Shown one piece after another: positions 48,201 through 60,200 of a stretch of 64,000 nucleotides of DNA. The position numbers and the translations under genes are program-made. The notes beneath the pieces are model-generated. The model did no database searches and had not been told where the DNA came from. It saw only the letters and a list, made by a program, of their open reading frames with translations. This stretch comes from G963663495 sp963663495. Lineage in GTDB: Bacteria > Bacteroidota > Rhodothermia > Rhodothermales > Bin80. Each line of letters opens with the position of its first letter. The first letter of the stretch is position 1. The DNA lies in NCBI GenBank assembly GCA_963663495.1, contig OY760427.1:1984001-2048000 (forward strand), written 5' to 3'.

Positions 48201-51200
48201 GCTTTACACGGAGACGGGCGAGGAGCTGGCGCGCGTCACGGGCTTCGCGCTAAGAAAGGCGAGCCGGGCTGCCCTGTCAGGTGGCCGTGTGGATGATGCG
48301 CTGTACGAGGTGGTGTGGCGCGAGGGGGAGGCGGTAGGACTCCGAGAGGCGGCTTTCCTTGTCGAACCGCAGGAGATTGTGTCCGGCTTGGGAGCGTTAG
48401 AAAAATACCTTGAGGCGAAGGGCTTGGACGAGGCGTCGCTCGCTGCGGTGGGGCATGAGCTGGAGCGTGAGGCGCGGCTGCTGCTGGTCCTGGGATTCCG
48501 GGAGCTGGGATGGGATCCGAGATCGGGAGACCGTTTTGAGGCGGACACGCTTCGGCGCGGCCTCAAGGTGACAGAGGACCACGGACAGCTGTTCGGACGG
48601 TTGCTGTCGGTGCTGGAAGAGATGGGGCTTCTTGCCCGGGAGGCGGACGGTGCCTGGCAGGTGGTCGCCGCACTGGAGCCCTCTCTGGAGCCGACCGACG
48701 CCGCAGGCGGATCTATGGAGCTGGGCGTACTGCGCCGGAGCGGGGAGGCGCTCGCCGAGGTGCTGCGCGGCCGCGCCGATGCGCTGGAGCTGCTCTTTGG
48801 CGGCGAGCCGGGAGCGGCGAGCCTGTACCGCGAGTCGGCCGCCATGCGGGCAGTGAACCGGATGGTTGCCGACGCCGTGCGCACGGCGGTTGCCACGTTA
48901 CCGGAAGGTCGTCCTTTGCGGGTGATTGAAGTAGGCGCAGGGACGGGTGCGACGACAGCCGCCCTTCTGGAGGTCCTGCCTGCAGACCGAACCGAATACA
49001 CCTTCACCGATATTGCAGCGGACTCGTTCCCGGATGCGGAGCGGGAGTTTGCCGACCGGGGTGTGAAGTTTCGCTTCCGGGCGCTTGACATCGAACGGGA
49101 TCCGTCGGAGCAGGGATTCGCGCTTCACGGCTACGACGTTGTGATCGCCGCGCATGTTCTGCATGCGACCCGCGATCTGGGCGAGACGCTCGTCCACTGC
49201 CGGCGCCTCCTGGCCCCGTCGGGTGTGCTGGTGGCCGTTGAGGAAGCTAACCGGAAGGTATGGCTGGACCTCACCTTCGGACTGTTGCCCGGCTGGTGGC
49301 GATTCCGGGACGCGTACCGCACCGACTATGCACTGGTGGGTCCCCCCGTATGGAGGCAGGCGCTTACGGACGCCGGATATGCGGGGATGTCCGTGGTTGC
49401 GGATCCGTCCGGGGCACTACTGATCCTGGCACGGGGGCCATCGGACATAGTGACGGAGGGCGGTCTGTTCGTGCTGGCGGGAGGAAGCACACTGGGCACT
49501 GACCTGGCAGAGGAGCTGGATCGTCGGGGATGCCAGGCGATCAACGGGCCGGCGGGCGGTGACCGGCAGACGTGGCGCAGATTCTTTGAGTCCTTATCCG
49601 GCGCGCTTCCGCTACGGGGTGTGGCGTATCTGGGCGGCATCCGGGAGGACGGCGCGGGGCTTTCGACCCTGGAGTTCGAGGCAGAGCTGGAGGCGGTGGG
49701 TGCGGGAGCGCTGGCGCTCGTCCAGGGGATGTCGGACGCGGGCGCGTCGCCGGTAAACGGTACATGGTTTGTGACCAGGGGCGGACAGGTAGTGGACCGG
49801 GAGCGGTCCGGCGCACTCGCGGGTGCTTCTTTGTGGGGTTTTGCGAGCGTGGTGGATCTGGAGCATGGAGACATGACACCGCGCCTGCTGGATCTGGATC
49901 CCAATGCTTACCCTTCTGCCAACGCGCTCGCCGACGAGCTGCTCTTCGCTGACCGGGAGACGCGCATCGCAAGGCGAGGCGGATCTCGGCTGGTAGCCCG
50001 GCTCACGCGTTTGGCCAAGCACGAGGCAGCTCCCGATGCCGGTGCCATTGTATTGCGTGCGGACCGGAGCTATCTGATTACAGGAGGCCTTGGGGGTCTC
50101 GGACTGGAGGTGGCGCGCTGGCTCGTGGAGGCGGGAGCGGGAGCCATTGTTCTAAACGGGCGTCGGCAGCCGGGTGAAGCAGCCGCGGCGGTGGTTGGGG
50201 AGCTCCGGGAGAGCGGTGCGGAGGTGCGCATGGAGATTGCCGATGTGACGGACGGGGAGGCGGTAGCGGGGATGCTTCAGCGGATTGATGCCGAGCTTCC
50301 GCCGCTGGCAGGGGTAATCCACAGCGTGGGAGTGCTTGCCGATGCGGCGCTGATGAACCAGGACTGGGAGCGGTTTGAGCGGGTGCTTGGACCGAAGGCG
50401 CTGGGTGCCTGGAGACTGCACCGGGCGACGCTTGACCGGGACCTTGACCTATTTGTCCTTTTCTCCAGCCTGGCAGGCGTTGTCGGGAACCGTGGGCAGG
50501 CCAACTACGCGGCGGCTAATGCCTTCCTGGATCAGTTGGCAAGGCATCGTCGTGCGCTGGGCCTGCCCGGTCAGGCCATTGCGTGGGGGGCGTGGTCGGA
50601 CGTTGGCAAAGCCGAGGAGCAGCGTGATCGTATAGGCGCGCAGCTCGCTGGCCTGGGCGAAGCATGGATCGCTCCTGACATGGGCATCCGCGCCTTGGAG
50701 CGGCTTGTGCGCGAGGATATTGGAGCAAGTGTGGTGGCGAGGGTAGACTGGTCCGCGCTTTCCCTGCGTGCGCCCTGGCTTGCAGAAGTGGTGGGGCGTG
50801 AAGAAGATCCCTCTTCCGCCGCTCCAGACAATCTCATGAGGCGGCTAGAGGGATTGGCTCTGGAGGAACGCCGGGAAGAACTGATCCGGTTCGTACAAGA
50901 GCAGGTGGTGAAGATTTTGCGTCTGCGCACCGCTCCATCGCTCACGGCAGGATTTTTCGACTTGGGCATGGACTCGCTGATGGCGGTAGAGCTTCGCAAC
51001 CGCCTGAACCAGGTCTTCCGGGGTGCATTTGTTGTCTCAAACACGGCGGTGTTTGATCATCCTGACATTGTCCGACTGGCGGAGCACCTTGCGGGTAAGT
51101 TTGCCGGCGCGGCACCGGAGACGCCGCGGGTGCGGGTCTTGCCCGCCGTCCGCCGCGACGACCGCATTGCAATCATTGGCATGGCTTGCCGCTTCCCCGG

Positions 51201-54200
51201 GGCGCCGGATGCCGAGGTATTCTGGGAGCAGCTTCGTTCGGGGGCGGATCTGGTGACGAGGGGGCGTCCTGACGGGCTCTTTGTGGATACCGAGACCGAG
51301 GAGGCACACCACTACGGCGCCTACGTGGAGGGGCTTGACCGCTTTGACGCGGGCTTCTTCCGCATCGCGCCGGTAGAGGCGGAGCTGCTGGATCCGCAAC
51401 AGCGGATGCTGCTGGAGACGAGCTGGTCGGCGCTTGAGGACGCGGGGATTGCCCCGGGGGGGCTGCGAGGAAGCCGAACCGGGGTATACGGTGGATTCAT
51501 CGCGAGTGATTACCAGGCGGTCATGGCCGGCGTCGTGGACGATCCGTTAACTAGCATCTACCGGACTACAGGCATTGCTGCCTCAACCGCGGTAGGCCGG
51601 ATCGCCTTCGCGCTTGGTCTGGAGGGTCCGGCTATCACGGTAGATACTGCGTGCTCGTCGTCGCTGGTCACGCTGCACCAGGCGGCGATGGCGCTCCGCG
51701 CGGGAGAGGCGGATCTGGCGCTGGCCGGAGGGGTGAACGCGATTTTGAGGTCAGAGCCCACCAAGCTCATGACCGATGCCGGCATGCTGGCCGCAGATGG
51801 ACACTGCAAGACCTTTGACGCGGCGGCGGACGGTTACGTGCGGGGTGAGGGATGCGGGATGGTTGTACTGAAGCGTCTCGCGGATGCGGAGGCGGCGGGA
51901 GATCGAATCCTTGCGGTTCTGCTCGGTTCGGCGGTGAACCAGGACGGTGCGAGCGCCGGCCTGACGGTGCCGAACGGTCCTGCCCAGGAGCGCGTGATCA
52001 GGGAGGCGCTGGCGCGGGCTGGGGTGGAGGCCTCCACGGTGGACTATCTGGAGGCGCACGGTACGGGGACCGAGCTGGGCGATCCGGTGGAGGTGAAGGC
52101 GGCGGCTTCGGTGTATGGTCGCGGCCGGAGTCCAGAGCGTCCGCTACTGATCGGATCCGTGAAGACGAATGTGGGCCACCTGGAGGCTGCGGCAGGCATA
52201 GCCGGGCTGATCAAGGCAGTGCTGGCGATACGGTCGGGAGTGATTCCGCGGCACCTGCACTTTGAGCGGCCGAACCCTCGTATGGATTGGGAGAACCTTC
52301 CCGTCCGCGTGACATCGGAGGCTACCCCATGGCCGGAGGCGGAGCGGCCACGGCGGGCCGCCGTCAGCTCTTTCGGAATTTCAGGCACGAATGCCCACGT
52401 CGTTATTGAGGGGTATCCCAAGGATCGTACACTGCCGCGTATCGGACTTTCTGCACTACCGGCAGCCATCTCGGGCGACCGCCTCCCGCAGGCTGATGCG
52501 CCCCGCTACCACCGCCTGCTCCCTCTTTCCGCTAAATCCGAAGACGCACTACGTCAGCTGGCAGGCCGGTACAAGTCCATTCTTTCGGACGATACGCCGC
52601 TGGCCGATATGGCGTGGACAGCGGGCATCGGACGGAGCCACTTCCTGCACCGCGCCGGGCTCGTGTTCAGCGATCGCGCCTCGCTGCAGGAGCAGCTGGA
52701 GGTGGTGAAGCAGGGCGTAGCATCAACGCCTACCACAGGAAAGGTCGTTTTTCTCTATACCGGTCAGGGGAGCCAGTGGGCGGGGATGGGCCGGGAGCTC
52801 TATGAAACCGAGCCGGTCTTTCAGGCAGTGCTGGACCGGTGCGAGGATGTGTTCCGCGAGGAGCGGGGCAGGTCGCTCCTTACGGTGATGTTCGGGGATG
52901 CCGAGCGGCTGGACCGTACCGAATGGACACAGCCTGCGCTCTATGCGCTGGAGAGCGGGCTGACCGCGCTTTGGGCGACTGTGGGCGTGCGGCCTGATAT
53001 CGTCTTCGGGCATAGCGTGGGAGAGGTTGCGGCGGTGGCCGCCGCGGGAGCCTTTGACTTGGAGGCCGGGATGCGGTTTGCCACGCGCCGCGGCGCGTTG
53101 ATGGGTTCGCTTCCGGATGGCGGCGCGATGGCGGCGGTATTCGCTTCGTCGGACCGGGTGCGCGATGTGCTCGGGAAGGGCGTTGAGCTGGCCGCCGACA
53201 ACGGCACGCACCAGGTGGTTACCGGGCCGGAGGCCGCCATGGATGCGCTTATGCAATCGTTTGAGGAGGAAGGGTTGCGCGTAGTCCGGCTCCAGACGAG
53301 CCACGCCTTCCACAGCGCGCTGATGGAGCCGGTGCTGGCGGAGCTGGAAGCGGCGGCACCCAAAGCCTCGGACGCTGCCGTACGGTTGCTAAGCAATGTG
53401 ACGGGGCGCGTGCTGGAGGGCGCGCCCGACGGGGCATACTGGCGGCGCCAGGCGCGCGAGCCGGTACAGTTCCAGAGGGCAGTACAGACGCTAGCGGCCC
53501 AGGAGGTGGGACTAATACTGGAGATCGGGCCGCACAGCGTCTTGGGGCCGATGGCGGCGCTCGCCTGGCCACATGCCGAGGCGCCTGCCATGATTGCGAG
53601 CCAGCACCGCGACGGGATCGGAGACTTTGCCAGCGCAGTGGCGCATGCCTATGAAGCGGGTCTGGACATGGCCTTTGCGGGGTTGTTTGTAGGGGAGCAG
53701 CGGCGGAGGATAGCGCTGCCGGCGTATCCTTTCCAGCGGGAGCGCTACTGGGCCTCCGCCGCTCCGCGAAGGCAGTTAGCGGAGGGGCACGCGCTTCTCG
53801 GAATGCAGAGGGATTCCTCAAAGGGAGAGCACTCCTTTGAGAGACAACTCCTCAGTCGGGATCCTGTGTGGCTCGCAGATCACCAGGTGTTCGGTGAAGT
53901 GGTAGCTCCGGGCGCACTCTACGCGGCGCAGGTGGCGGAGGCACTCCGAGAAACGCATCACGATTTTCCTGTCGTAATAGAGGAGACTGCGATCACGCGT
54001 CCGCTGGTGCTGTCGGATGGCGAAGGCCGGTTGGTCCAGGTGGTGCTTGGTGAGGACCGCATGTGGGAAGTCGTCAGCAAGGATGGCAGGGGGCAGTGGG
54101 AGTCGCACGCCGAAGGCCGCTGGGCATCCATTGCCGCAGTTGCTACTGAGTCGGCAGACCTTGACGCGTTGCAGGCGGGGTTTGCCGAACTGGATGTGGA

Positions 54201-57200
54201 AGCGGGAATTATTGCACTGGGCGTTGCAGGGCTTGAGTACGGGCCGGCATTTAGCGGTCTGACCCGGCTCTGGTCGGGCCCGGGTGAGGCACTGGGCGAG
54301 GTGGTGCTGCCGGCGGGTACGGAAAACCGAAACCTGCTCGTGCATCCCGCGCTGCTGGATGCCTGTTTCCGGGTATTGGGAGGGATCGCGGAGCTGGCGG
54401 GAGCTGATGACGCCTGGCTGCCGATTGGTTGGGATCGGATGGTGCTTTACGATGCCATGCCGGAACGTGTATTCTGCCATGCGCTTGACCGCGGCGAGGA
54501 AGGGGGGACGCGCAAAGCAGACCTCTGGCTTTACACGGAGACGGGCGAGGAGCTGGCGCGCGTCACGGGCTTCGCGCTAAGAAAGGCGAGCCGGGCTGCC
54601 CTGTCAGGTGGCCGTGTGGATGATGCGCTGTACGAGGTGGTGTGGCGCGAGGGGGAGGCGGTAGGACTTCGTGACGCGGCTTTCCTTGCCGAACCGCAGG
54701 AGATTGAGTCGGAGTTGGGACCGTTAGAAGGATACCTTGCGGCGGAGGGTTTGGACGAGGCGTCGCTCGCTGCGGTGGGGCACGATCTGGAACGTGAGGC
54801 ACGGCGGCAGCTGATGGGTGGGTTCCGGGAGCTGGGATGGGATCCGAGATCGGGAGATCGTTTTGAGGTGGATACGCTTCGGCGCGGCCTCAAGGTGACA
54901 GAGGACCACAGGCAGCTGTTCGGTCGGCTGCTGTCGGTGCTGGAAGAGATGGGGATTCTCGGCCGGGAGGCAGCAGGTGCCTGGCAGGTGACAGCCACTA
55001 TGGAACCGCCTGCAGCGTCTACCGACGCCGCAGCCGGATCCATGGAGCTGGGCGTGCTGCGCCGGTGCGGGGAGTCGCTCGCCGAGGTACTGCGCGGCCG
55101 CGCCGATGCGCTGGACCTGCTCTTTGGCGGCGAGCCGGGAGCGGCGAGCCTGTACCGCGAGTCGGCCGCCATGCGGGCAGTGAACCGGATGGTTGCCGAC
55201 GCCGTGCGCACGGCGGTTGCCACGTTACCGGAAGGTCGTCCTTTGCGGGTGATTGAAGTAGGCGCAGGGACGGGTGCGACGACAGCCGCCCTCCTGGAGG
55301 TTCTGCCGGCAGGCCGGACCGAATACACCTTCACCGATATTGCAACGGACTCGTTCCCGGATGCGGAGCGGGAGTTTGCCGACCGGGGTGTGAAGTTTCG
55401 CTTCCGGGCGCTTGACATCGAACGGGATCCGTCGGAGCAGGGATTCGCGCTTCACGGCTACGACGTTGTGATCGCCGCGCATGTTCTGCATGCGACCCGC
55501 GATCTGGGCGAGACGCTCGTCCACTGCCGGCGCCTTCTGGCCTCGTCGGGTGTGCTGGTGGCCGTTGAGGAAGCCAACCGGAAGGTATGGCTGGACCTCA
55601 CCTTCGGACTGCTGCCCGGCTGGTGGCGATTCCGGGACGCGTACCGCACCGACTATGCACTGGTGGGTCCCCCCGTATGGAGGCAGGCGCTTGCGGACGC
55701 CGGATATGCGGGGATGTCCGTGGTTGCGGATCCGTCCGGGGCACTACTGATCCTGGCACGGGGGCCATCGGACATAGTGACGGAGGGCGGTCTGTTCGTG
55801 CTGGCGGGAGGAAGCGGACTGGGCGCCGAACTTTTGGAGGAGCTGGATCGCAGGGGGTGCCAGGCGATCAACGGGCCGGCGGACGGTGACCGGCAGACAT
55901 GGCGCAGATTCTTTGAGTCATTATCCGGCGTGCTTCCGCTGCGGGGCGTGGTATATCTGGGCGGCATGCGAGAGGATGGTGCGCAGCTTTCGCCCCTGGA
56001 GTTTGAGGCAGAGCTGGAGGCGGTGGGTGCGGGCGCGCTGGCACTCGTCCAGGGGATGTCGGACGCGGGCGCGTCGCCGATGAGCGGGACTTGGTTTGTG
56101 ACGCGGGGTGGACAGGTAGTGGACCGGGAGCACTCCGGCGCACTCGCGGGTGCCTCTCTGTGGGGTTTTGCGAGTGTGGTGGATCTGGAGCATGGGGATA
56201 TGACGCCGCGCCTGCTGGATCTGGACCCCAATGCTGCCGTATCTGCAGACGCGCTCGCCGACGAGCTGCTCCTCCCTGACCGGGAGACGCGCATCGCAAG
56301 GCGAGACGGATATAGGCTGGTAGCCCGGCTGACACGCTTGGCCAAGCCGGAGGCAGATCCCGAGCCTGGTGCCATCGTACTGCGTGCGGACCGGAGCTAT
56401 CTGATCACAGGAGGCCTTGGGGGGCTTGGGCTGGAGGTGGCGCGCTGGCTGGCGGAGGCGGGAGCCGGAAGCATTGTCTTGAACGGGCGCCGTGCGCCGG
56501 ACGAGGCTGCAGCGGCGGTGGTTGGGGAGCTTCGGGAGAGCGGTGCGGAGGTGCGCATGGAGATTGCCGATGTGACGGACGGGGAGGCGGTAGCGGGGAT
56601 GCTTGCGCGGATTGATGCCGAGCTTCCGCCGCTGGCAGGGGTAATCCACAGCGTGGGAGTGCTTGCCGATGCGGCGCTGATGAACCAGGACTGGGAGCGG
56701 TTTGAGCGGGTGCTTGGACCGAAGGCGCTGGGTGCCTGGAGACTGCACCGGGCGACGCTTGACCGGGACCTTGACCTATTTGTCCTTTTCTCCAGCCTGG
56801 CAGGCGTTGTCGGGAACCGTGGGCAGGCCAACTACGCGGCGGCTAATGCCTTCCTGGATCAGTTGGCAAGGCATCGTCGTGCGCTGGGCCTGCCCGGTCA
56901 GGCCATTGCGTGGGGGGCGTGGTCGGACGTTGGCAAAGCCGAGGAGCAGCGTGATCGTATAGGCGCGCAGCTCGCTGGCCTGGGCGAAGCATGGATCGCT
57001 CCTGACATGGGCATCCGCGCATTGGAGCGGCTTGTGCGCGAGGATATTGGAGCAAGTGTGGTGGCGAGGGTAGACTGGTCCGCGCTTTCCCTGCGTGCGC
57101 CCTGGCTTGCAGAAGTGGTGGGGCGTGAAGAAGATCCCTCTTCCGCCGCTCCAGACAATCTCATGAGGCGGCTAGAGGGATTGGCTCTGGAGGAACGCCG

Positions 57201-60200
57201 GGAAGAACTGATCCGGTTCGTACAAGAGCAGGTGGTGAAGATTTTGCGTCTGCGTTCCGCTCCGTCGCCCACGGCAGGATTTTTCGACTTGGGCATGGAC
57301 TCGCTGATGGCGGTTGAGCTTCGCAACCGTTTGAATCGAGCGTTCCGGGGCGCATTTGTCGTCTCGAACACGGCGGTGTTTGATTATCCCGACATAGCCC
57401 GGCTGGCGGAGCACCTTGCAGGCAAGTTTGCTGTTGTGGCACCGGAGACTCCGCGGGTGCGAGTTTTGCCCGCGGCCCGCCGCGACGACCGCATTGCGAT
57501 TATTGGCATGGCCTGCCGTTTTCCCGGGGCGCCGGATGTTGAGGCATTCTGGGAGCAGCTTCGTTCGGGAGCGGATCTGGTGACGAGGGGGCGTCCTGAC
57601 GGGCTCTTTGTGGATGCCGAGACGGAGGAGGCGCGCCACTTCGGTGCCTATGTGGAGGGTCTGGATCGCTTTGATGCGGCATTCTTCCGGATTGCTCCGG
57701 TAGAGGCGGAGCTGCTGGATCCGCAGCAGCGGATGCTGCTGGAGACCAGCTGGTCGGCGCTTGAGGACGCCGGGGTTGCTCCAGAGGGGCTACGGGGAAG
57801 CCGGACGGGGGTGTACGGCGGGGTATCAATGATAGACTACCAGAACCTTGTCGCCGGACGGGAGGGCAATCCAGGGTCGGATATATACAGGGCCACTGGA
57901 TCTACCCCGTCGGCCGCGGTAGGTAGGATTGCTTTTGCGCTCGGATTGCAGGGTCCGGCCATAACGGTGGACACCGCGTGCTCCTCGTCGTTGGTCGCAC
58001 TGCATCAGGCGGCGACGGCGCTTCGGCAGGGAGAGGCGGATTTGGCCTTGGCCGGAGGGGTAAACGCGATCCTGATGTCGGGGCCCACCAAGCTCATGAC
58101 CGATGCTGGCATGCTCTCGGCGGATGGGCGTTGCAAGGCTTTTGATGCGGCGGCTGATGGCTTCGTGCGGGGCGAGGGGTGCGGGATGGTTGTGCTGAAG
58201 CGCCTTGCGGATGCAGAGGCGGCGGGAGATCGAATCCTTGCGGTTCTGCTCGGATCGGCGGTGAACCAGGACGGTGCGAGTGCCGGTCTGACCGTTCCGA
58301 ACGGTCCTGCCCAGGAGCTCGTGATTGAGGAGACGCTTGCGCGGGCAGGAGTGGAGGGCTCCACGGTGGACTACCTGGAGGCGCACGGTACGGGGACCGA
58401 GCTGGGCGATCCGGTAGAAGTGGAGGCGGCGGCTTCGGTGTATGGTAGCGGTCGGAGTCCGGAGCGTCCGCTACTGATCGGATCCGTGAAGACGAATGTG
58501 GGCCACTTGGAGGCGGCGGCAGGCATAGCCGGGCTGATCAAGGCAGTGCTGGCGATACGGTCGGGAGTGATTCCGCGGCACCTGCACTTTGAGCGGCCGA
58601 ACCCTCGTATGGATTGGGAGAACCTTCCCGTCCGCGTGACATCGGAGGCTACCCCGTGGCCGGAGGCAGAGCGGCCACGGCGGGCCGCCGTCAGCTCTTT
58701 CGGAATTTCAGGAACGAATGCCCATGTTGTCATTGAGGGTTACCCCAAGGATCGTACACTGCCGCGTATCGGACTTTCTGCACTACCGGCAGCCATCTCG
58801 GGCGACCGCCTGCCGCAGGCTGATGCGCCCCGCTACCACCGCCTGCTCCCTCTTTCCGCTAAATCCGAAGACGCGCTACGTCAGCTGGCAGGCCGGTACA
58901 AGTCCATTCTTTCGGACGATACGCCGCTTGCCGATATGGCGTGGACAGCGGGCATCGGACGGAGCCACTTCCTGCACCGTGCTGGGCTCGTGTTCACGGA
59001 CCGCGCCTCGCTGCAGGAGCAGCTGGAGGTGGTGAAGCAGGGCGTAGTATCATCGCCGACTACAGGAAAGGTTGCATTCCTCTATACCGGTCAGGGGAGC
59101 CAGTGGGCGGGGATGGGCCGGGAGCTCTATGAAACCGAGCCGGTCTTTCAGGCAGTGCTGGACCGGTGCGAGGAGGTGTTCCGCGAGGAGCGGGGCAGGT
59201 CGCTCCTTACGGTGATGTTCGGGGATGCCGAGCGGCTGGACCGTACCGAATGGACGCAGCCCGCGCTCTATGCGCTGGAGAGCGGGCTGACCGCGCTTTG
59301 GGCGACTGTGGGTGTGCGGCCTGATATCGTATTCGGGCACAGCGTGGGAGAGGTCGCGGCGGCCGCCGCCGCAGGTGCTTTCGACTTGGAGACGGGGATG
59401 CGGTTTGCCACGCGCCGCGGCGCGCTGATGGGATCGCTTCCGGGTGGAGGTGTAATGGCGGCGGTATTCGCTTCGTCGGACCGGGTGCGCGGTGTGCTCC
59501 GGGAGGGCGTTGAACTGGCAGCCGACAACGGTACGCACCAGGTAGTGACCGGGGCTGAGTCCGCGGTGGATGGGGTTCTGCAATCTTTTGAGGACGAAGG
59601 GTTGCGCGTAGTTCGGCTCCAGACGAGCCACGCCTTCCACAGTGCGCTGATGGAGCCGGTGCTGGCGGAGCTGGAAGCGGCGGCACCCAAAGCCTCGGAC
59701 GCTGCCGTACGGTTGCTAAGCAATGTGACGGGGCGCGTGCTGGAGGGCGCGCCCGACGGAGCATATTGGCGGCGGCAGGCACGCGATCCGGTGCAGTTTG
59801 CGGCGGCACTGCGGACGCTGGCGGCGCTGGATGTAGGGTTGCTCTTGGAGGTCGGTCCGCACGATATCCTGGGGTCAATGGCGGCGCTCGCCTGGCCGCG
59901 CGCCGAGGCACCTACTGTAATTGCGAGCCAGCACCGCGACGGGATCGGAGACTTTGCCAGCGCAGTGGCGCATGCCTACGAGGCGGGTCTGGACATGGCC
60001 TTTGCGGGGCTGTTTGTAGGGGAGCGGCGGCGGCGGATTGCGCTGCCGGCCTATCCTTTCCAGCGGGAGCGCTACTGGGCCTCCGCCGCTCCGCGAAGGC
60101 AGTTAGCGGAGGGGCACGCGCTTCTCGGAATGCAGAGGGATTCCTCAAAGGGAGAGCACTCCTTTGAGAGACAATTCCTCAGCAGGGATCCTGCGTGGCT

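Larger units (their letters stand above)
44836..51162 (+). other. PKS module 8: KS-AT-DH-cMT-psiKR-KR-ACP, no ER
   Basis: The KS (44836-about 46090) has Cys 45325 and KTNMGHLE, with Met for Val, near 45840. The AT (about 46414-47395) has Ser 46687 and HAFH from 46975. The DH (47461-about 48285) has His 47554 in DHQVFGEVVAPG and Asp 48031, but the second motif is DACFR. The cMT (about 48300-49440) has Glu 48928, GAGTG and AHVLHATRDL. The psiKR is about 49450-50000. The KR from 50059 has Tyr 50506. The ACP (about 50878-51108) has Ser 50974. Length is 6327 bp, the same as M9. The module is a mosaic, with AT-DH matching M9, psiKR to early KR matching M7, and late KR matching M9. Confidence 0.95.

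Noticed and set aside
211..60045. Methylmalonyl-specific ATs as the source of methyl branches
   Set aside because: All ten ATs have HAFH rather than the YASH-type motif, and each module has its own C-methyltransferase.
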